23,408 nucleotides of DNA from a virus. The stretch covers positions 1 through 23,408 of the IMG/VR virus record IMGVR_UViG_3300048136_000203. One strand, given 5' to 3'. The notes beneath the pieces were generated by a model. That model saw nothing but the letters and a program-made list of their open reading frames with translations. It was not told where the DNA came from and did not search any database. This document shows positions 21,359 to 23,408 of this stretch, in pieces. Within the stretch, counting starts at the first letter, position 1, and each line of letters begins with the position of its first letter. Both the position numbers and the translations under genes were made by a program.

Positions 21359-21790
21359 CTAATGGATAGCCAAGGAATGCCATGCCGTATGTGGGCATGT
21401 TTCTGAATGCTCATCTCGGTTCAGATAGATCGAGTTCTTTCCATCATGATCCGAACACATCTGGAAGGTAATTGACATGTCCTCTAAGCAAACCAAAGCA
21501 AACACATCACACTGACCCGCTTCGTACTCACGAAACGTCGTCGTCTTACCCTTTCGAATACTATAGAGCCGCGCACCTGTCGCGGCTTTTTTCGTTTTAA
21601 CGTCTACACGAATAACACCTTCGCCATCCGGTAGCATAACGAGTAAATCGTACCCCGCTCCAGCGGTATGGTGTACTTCGTAACCAAAACCGGCCAATAG
21701 GGCGGCTACTAGATGCTCTCCGATACGTCCAATCTGGGTAGCATCAAGATTTTCCATGAAATCTGGGTTAAATAACGTCTTCATTGTCAT
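21359..21790 (-). CDS. PD-(D/E)XK nuclease-like protein (143 aa)
   Basis: Residues 19-67 follow the plan of the restriction-endonuclease fold: helix QIGRIGEHLVAALLAGFGYE with E25, then AGAGYDLLVMLPD with D48, then VIRVDVKTK with D63 and K65. The continuation YSIRKGKTTTFREYEAGQCD and FALVCLEDMSITFQM resembles small PD-(D/E)XK proteins of the homing-endonuclease or resolvase type. The predicted acid-E...D...DxK set is complete, so catalysis with Mg2+ is plausible. Possible targets are Holliday junctions, packaging intermediates or host DNA. ATG at 21790 lies 23 nt inside the end of the preceding gene; ATG at 21784 is equally possible. No strong ribosome binding site is seen. Confidence 0.7.
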   Translation of the reverse strand: MTMKTLFNPDFMENLDATQIGRIGEHLVAALLAGFGYEVHHTAGAGYDLLVMLPDGEGVIRVDVKTKKAATGARLYSIRKGKTTTFREYEAGQCDVFALVCLEDMSITFQMCSDHDGKNSIYLNRDEHSETCPHTAWHSLAIH

Positions 21791-22100
21791 CGAATAGGTC
21801 TTCGTTCAGGTGCTTACCTTCTACATGCTCTGCAACGCTTCGTAGGTTGTCTGCATGGCGGTGAAGCTCATTCGCGATCATATAAAGTTGACCATAACCG
21901 GCTGGGGTGTGGTCTTCGCGATAGAAATCGATCAGATTATCGATGATATGTTCGAAAGGGATGCGTGTTTCGACGGAATCGTCACTCTCATCAGGGAAAA
22001 GGAAGGTTACAACGTAAAACATGCCCTCGTTATCGACTTCCAAGTCGTTTTCAACGGTTATGGGCAGTTCAAGCGTCGTTGTTTCGCTTGGGAGGCTCAT
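21768..22100 (-). CDS. Acidic hypothetical protein, first gene of the late operon (110 aa)
   Basis: It begins MSLPSETTTLELPITVENDL, then GMFYVVTFLFPDESDDSVET, a probable beta-sandwich start. A helical part follows (FEHIIDNLIDFYRED, then LYMIANELHRHADNLRSVAE). Acidic and soluble, with no membrane segment. I do not recognise a family. It is the first gene behind the tandem promoters at 22153-22212, with about 80 nt of leader. It overlaps the nuclease-like gene by 23 nt, which suggests joint expression. Confidence 0.75.
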   Translation of the reverse strand: MSLPSETTTLELPITVENDLEVDNEGMFYVVTFLFPDESDDSVETRIPFEHIIDNLIDFYREDHTPAGYGQLYMIANELHRHADNLRSVAEHVEGKHLNEDLFDDNEDVI

Positions 22101-22152
22101 ATTTTATTCCATATAAAGCAAATACTCCAACTATTGCCAAAGTCATACCGTT

Positions 22153-22181
22153 AGAATACGTTAATTACCCTAACTAGTCAA
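22153..22181 (-). promoter_or_regulatory. Second, downstream promoter of the tandem pair
   Basis: Minus strand: -35 TTGACT (22176-22181, 5 of 6), 17-bp spacer, -10 TATTCT (22153-22158, 4 of 6). It lies directly downstream of the stronger promoter, in the same direction. Confidence 0.45.
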
Positions 22182-22183
22182 CA

Positions 22184-22212
22184 ATTATACGATAATTAAT
22201 CCCTTTTGACAA
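22184..22212 (-). promoter_or_regulatory. Strong sigma70-type promoter of the packaging/structural operon
   Basis: Minus strand: -35 TTGTCA (22207-22212, 5 of 6), 17-bp spacer, -10 TATAAT (22184-22189, 6 of 6). It is the best-spaced promoter in the window and faces the 110-aa gene and everything to the left. Transcription would start near 22177. Confidence 0.8.
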
Positions 22213-22224
22213 ACTTTGTGTCAA
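22206..22224. promoter_or_regulatory. Dyad over the -35 box, candidate operator
   Basis: TTGACA and TGTCAA are perfect 6-bp arms separated by 7 bp, and the left arm covers the -35 box at 22207-22212. A protein bound here would control the late operon. Operator function is inferred. Confidence 0.5.
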
Positions 22225-22728
22225 TACCCCCCATAAACGTTCAGGGGAATTCGGTATTTTACAGTATATAGTCCGTAGGGCCCCTCGGATCTGTTGACAG
22301 TACCCATTTTCCAATCTCTGGCGGTAGTTGTATACGGTAACGGGTACCCCCCACCCGGCACTGGCGGCCCCGGTTCGGCCTTGTCCGGCCGCAATATCCC
22401 ACGGCAAAACCCACGGGGCCCGGGAATCGCCCGGAATCATTGGGGAAAATTACCCGGGGCGCATAACGCATAGTTATTAGCCGGGGAAATATCGGGCCCG
22501 GGAAACGTCCGCCGCCGGTGTTTACAAAATAAACCGGGCCGAGGGCGGGGCGTCGCGGTGTACGCTATAGCCGGTTAAAAATACCCCTACCCCCCCGGAC
22601 GGCCCCGGCCATATCATAAGGCGGCCATATAACGCCACCACGGGCGGAAACATCCCGGGCAATACTAACCCACCGGGGCCGGATAAAACGCCACCACGGG
22701 GCCGAGAATAGGACGGGAAACAATAGGC
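22225..22728. other. GC-rich gene-free island
   Basis: About 500 bp with no frame that has both a ribosome binding site and a natural-looking protein. It is packed with GGCC, CCGG and CCCGGG strings. It holds an 11-bp repeat gggcccgggaa (22416-22426 and 22494-22504) and a 14-bp repeat aacgccaccacggg (22631-22644 and 22687-22700) in a degenerate unit about 56 bp long. It lies between a terminator and a promoter block. A replication origin, packaging site or non-coding RNA are possible; none is shown. Confidence 0.6.
22631..22700. repeat. 14-bp direct repeat with 56-bp period
   Basis: aacgccaccacggg is at 22631-22644 and 22687-22700. Similar bases (ggcc..ata before it) extend the match upstream, so this looks like a diverged tandem duplication of about 56 bp. 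Confidence 0.6.
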
Positions 22729-22756
22729 AAAAAAAACCCCGGCACAATGGCCGGGG
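22729..22756 (-). terminator. Strong intrinsic terminator of the right-hand operon
   Basis: Minus strand: CCCCGGC, a 6-nt loop (CATTGT), GCCGGGG, then eight T. The 7-bp stem is all G-C. It begins 24 nt after the stop of the 73-aa gene and closes the transcript coming from the right edge. Confidence 0.93.
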
Positions 22757-22779
22757 CTGGATACGTTAACGGGCCCGGA

Positions 22780-23001
22780 TTAAAACCGGGGCGGGGTATA
22801 GTCCGGCAAATGCTCGGCCGCCGTCGCGTAGGTTTCCGGGCAATGTTCGGCCGTTCCGTCATAGTCCGGCCAAACCCCGGCCGCCACGTTGTCGCAATAC
22901 ATAACGGCGGCCCTTAGTTCATCATTAAAATCGGCGCGGCCCACCATGCCAAGGGCGATGATAAACACCGCCCCGACAAGGATATAGGCTAAACGGCCCA
23001 T
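22780..23001 (-). CDS. Small exported or membrane-anchored phage protein (73 aa)
   Basis: A hydrophobic N-terminal helix (residues 4-21, LAYILVGAVFIIALGMVG) is followed by a soluble part, AVMYCDNVAAGVWPDYDGTA with C36, and then EHCPETY with C54. The pattern 'YC..V..G.WPDY.G....C' occurs in many small phage proteins with an N-terminal signal or anchor; the two Cys could form a disulfide in the periplasm. Role unknown. The ATG shares a base with the stop of the DUF932-type gene (TAATG), so the two are probably translated together. Codon use is GC-rich, as in its neighbour and unlike genes to the left. Confidence 0.75.
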   Translation of the reverse strand: MGRLAYILVGAVFIIALGMVGRADFNDELRAAVMYCDNVAAGVWPDYDGTAEHCPETYATAAEHLPDYTPPRF

Positions 23002-23408
23002 TATGCCGCCACCCTTTGGAATGCGTCGCCGTCTACAATTCGCTGAACTTCACGCTCGCGGCCGTCTAAAGTTACCGCCACGTTGTCAACGTTCCCGGAA
23101 TTGCGAACCCCGAAACGCTCGGAATTGTGCGAGGCATAATTAGTAAGGGCCGAGTAAAAGGCCCAAACAGTGCGCCCACGGGCCGCCGCTTCATTTTCGA
23201 ATTGTTGCATTACATTCTTAACCTTGCGCCCGGCCATTCCGGCATCATTTAACACGGCCTCGGCCTCGGCTGGCGTCATGGTGTTTTGCGCCCATGCTTG
23301 CCACGTTCTAACGCGGGTTTTAAAATTGGCCGCTTGCTCTTCTATAAACCCGGCGAAAATTTCCGGGGTAAAGCCGGACGTATGACGGGCCGCCTTGCGG
23401 GTATATTC
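23001..23408 (-). CDS. DUF932-type phage protein, C-terminal part (start off window)
   Basis: The frame stays open to the right edge, giving at least 135 residues; a methionine at 23279 is internal, not the start. The visible part has RKAARHTSGFTPEIFAGFIE, RTWQAWAQNTMTPAEAEAVL, KVKNVMQQFENEAAARGRTV, then WAFYSALTNYASHNSERFGV and a GREREVQRIVDGDAFQRVA ending. 'WxxYxAxTxYASHN' followed by a basic stretch close to the end is the signature of the DUF932 (phage/plasmid-like) family. Such proteins are often expressed early. Their biochemical role is not established. It is GC-rich and forms an operon with the 73-aa gene. Confidence 0.75.
   Translation of the reverse strand, partial: EYTRKAARHTSGFTPEIFAGFIEEQAANFKTRVRTWQAWAQNTMTPAEAEAVLNDAGMAGRKVKNVMQQFENEAAARGRTVWAFYSALTNYASHNSERFGVRNSGNVDNVAVTLDGREREVQRIVDGDAFQRVAA

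Noticed and set aside
22174-22471. Two minus-strand frames (88 and 70 aa) in the GC-rich island and promoter block
   Set aside because: They overlap each other, have no ribosome binding site, run through both promoters or the operator dyad, and have a composition expected from GC-rich non-coding DNA.
22565-22862. Minus-strand frames of 60 and 65 aa near the terminator
   Set aside because: One runs across the terminator hairpin and the other through the real 73-aa gene in a wrong frame.
1-23408. Promoters for a T7-like single-subunit RNA polymerase
   Set aside because: No repeated 18-23 bp promoter-like string was seen in the intergenic gaps. The clear promoters have sigma70-type boxes.
1-23408. 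tRNA genes, insertion sequences, integrase or attachment sites
   Set aside because: The gaps are too short or show no cloverleaf; no transposase or integrase motif was seen in any frame.

Overview
The window is the late (packaging, capsid and tail) module of a double-stranded DNA tailed phage. Every supported gene lies on the minus strand, so transcription runs from right to left. The parts are terminase small and large subunits, portal, an accessory structural protein, scaffold, HK97-fold coat protein, a gp11-like adaptor, a beta-propeller hub, and large fibre proteins. No tape-measure, sheath or tail-tube gene is visible. This points to a short-tailed (podovirus-like) phage. Several small proteins (Lys-rich proteins, a GTDGSIKGPCG protein, a DDIP...VVPADVV protein) have a look I associate with phages of marine or aquatic Gram-negative bacteria, but the host cannot be fixed from this sequence.

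Right edge (about 22.23-23.41 kb): the C-terminal end of a DUF932-type protein and a small exported or membrane-anchored protein, joined by a TAATG overlap and closed by a strong intrinsic terminator. About 500 bp of gene-free DNA follows, very rich in GGCC and CCGG. Composition then changes sharply, and two tandem sigma70-type promoters (22153-22212, with a dyad over the -35 box) face the rest of the window.

Middle right (19.3-22.1 kb): an acidic protein, a PD-(D/E)XK nuclease-like protein, a small protein whose end overlaps the next gene by 95 nt in another frame, then four very basic small proteins, a membrane-anchored coiled-coil protein and TerS.

Middle (12.1-19.4 kb): TerL (with an N-terminal helix-turn-helix extension), portal, a 71-aa helical protein, an acidic protein with an EF-hand loop and DnaJ-like zinc motifs, scaffold, a 312-bp regulatory gap, and the major capsid protein, which ends at a strong terminator.

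Left (0.3-12.1 kb): adaptor, hub, a 1843-residue fibre ending in a LamG-like region, three further tail-fibre-associated proteins and a small GTG-start gene. A strong host-type promoter in an unusual nested-palindrome setting then drives a GNAT acetyltransferase-like gene that runs off the left edge.

Genes are tightly packed, with many 1-nt TAATG or ATGA junctions and 8-26 nt overlaps, which suggests translational coupling. Extra control appears at four points: the promoter block at 22.2 kb, the gap before the capsid gene, the terminator after it, and the promoter at 0.34 kb. No RNA genes, CRISPR arrays, insertion sequences or integrase were seen.
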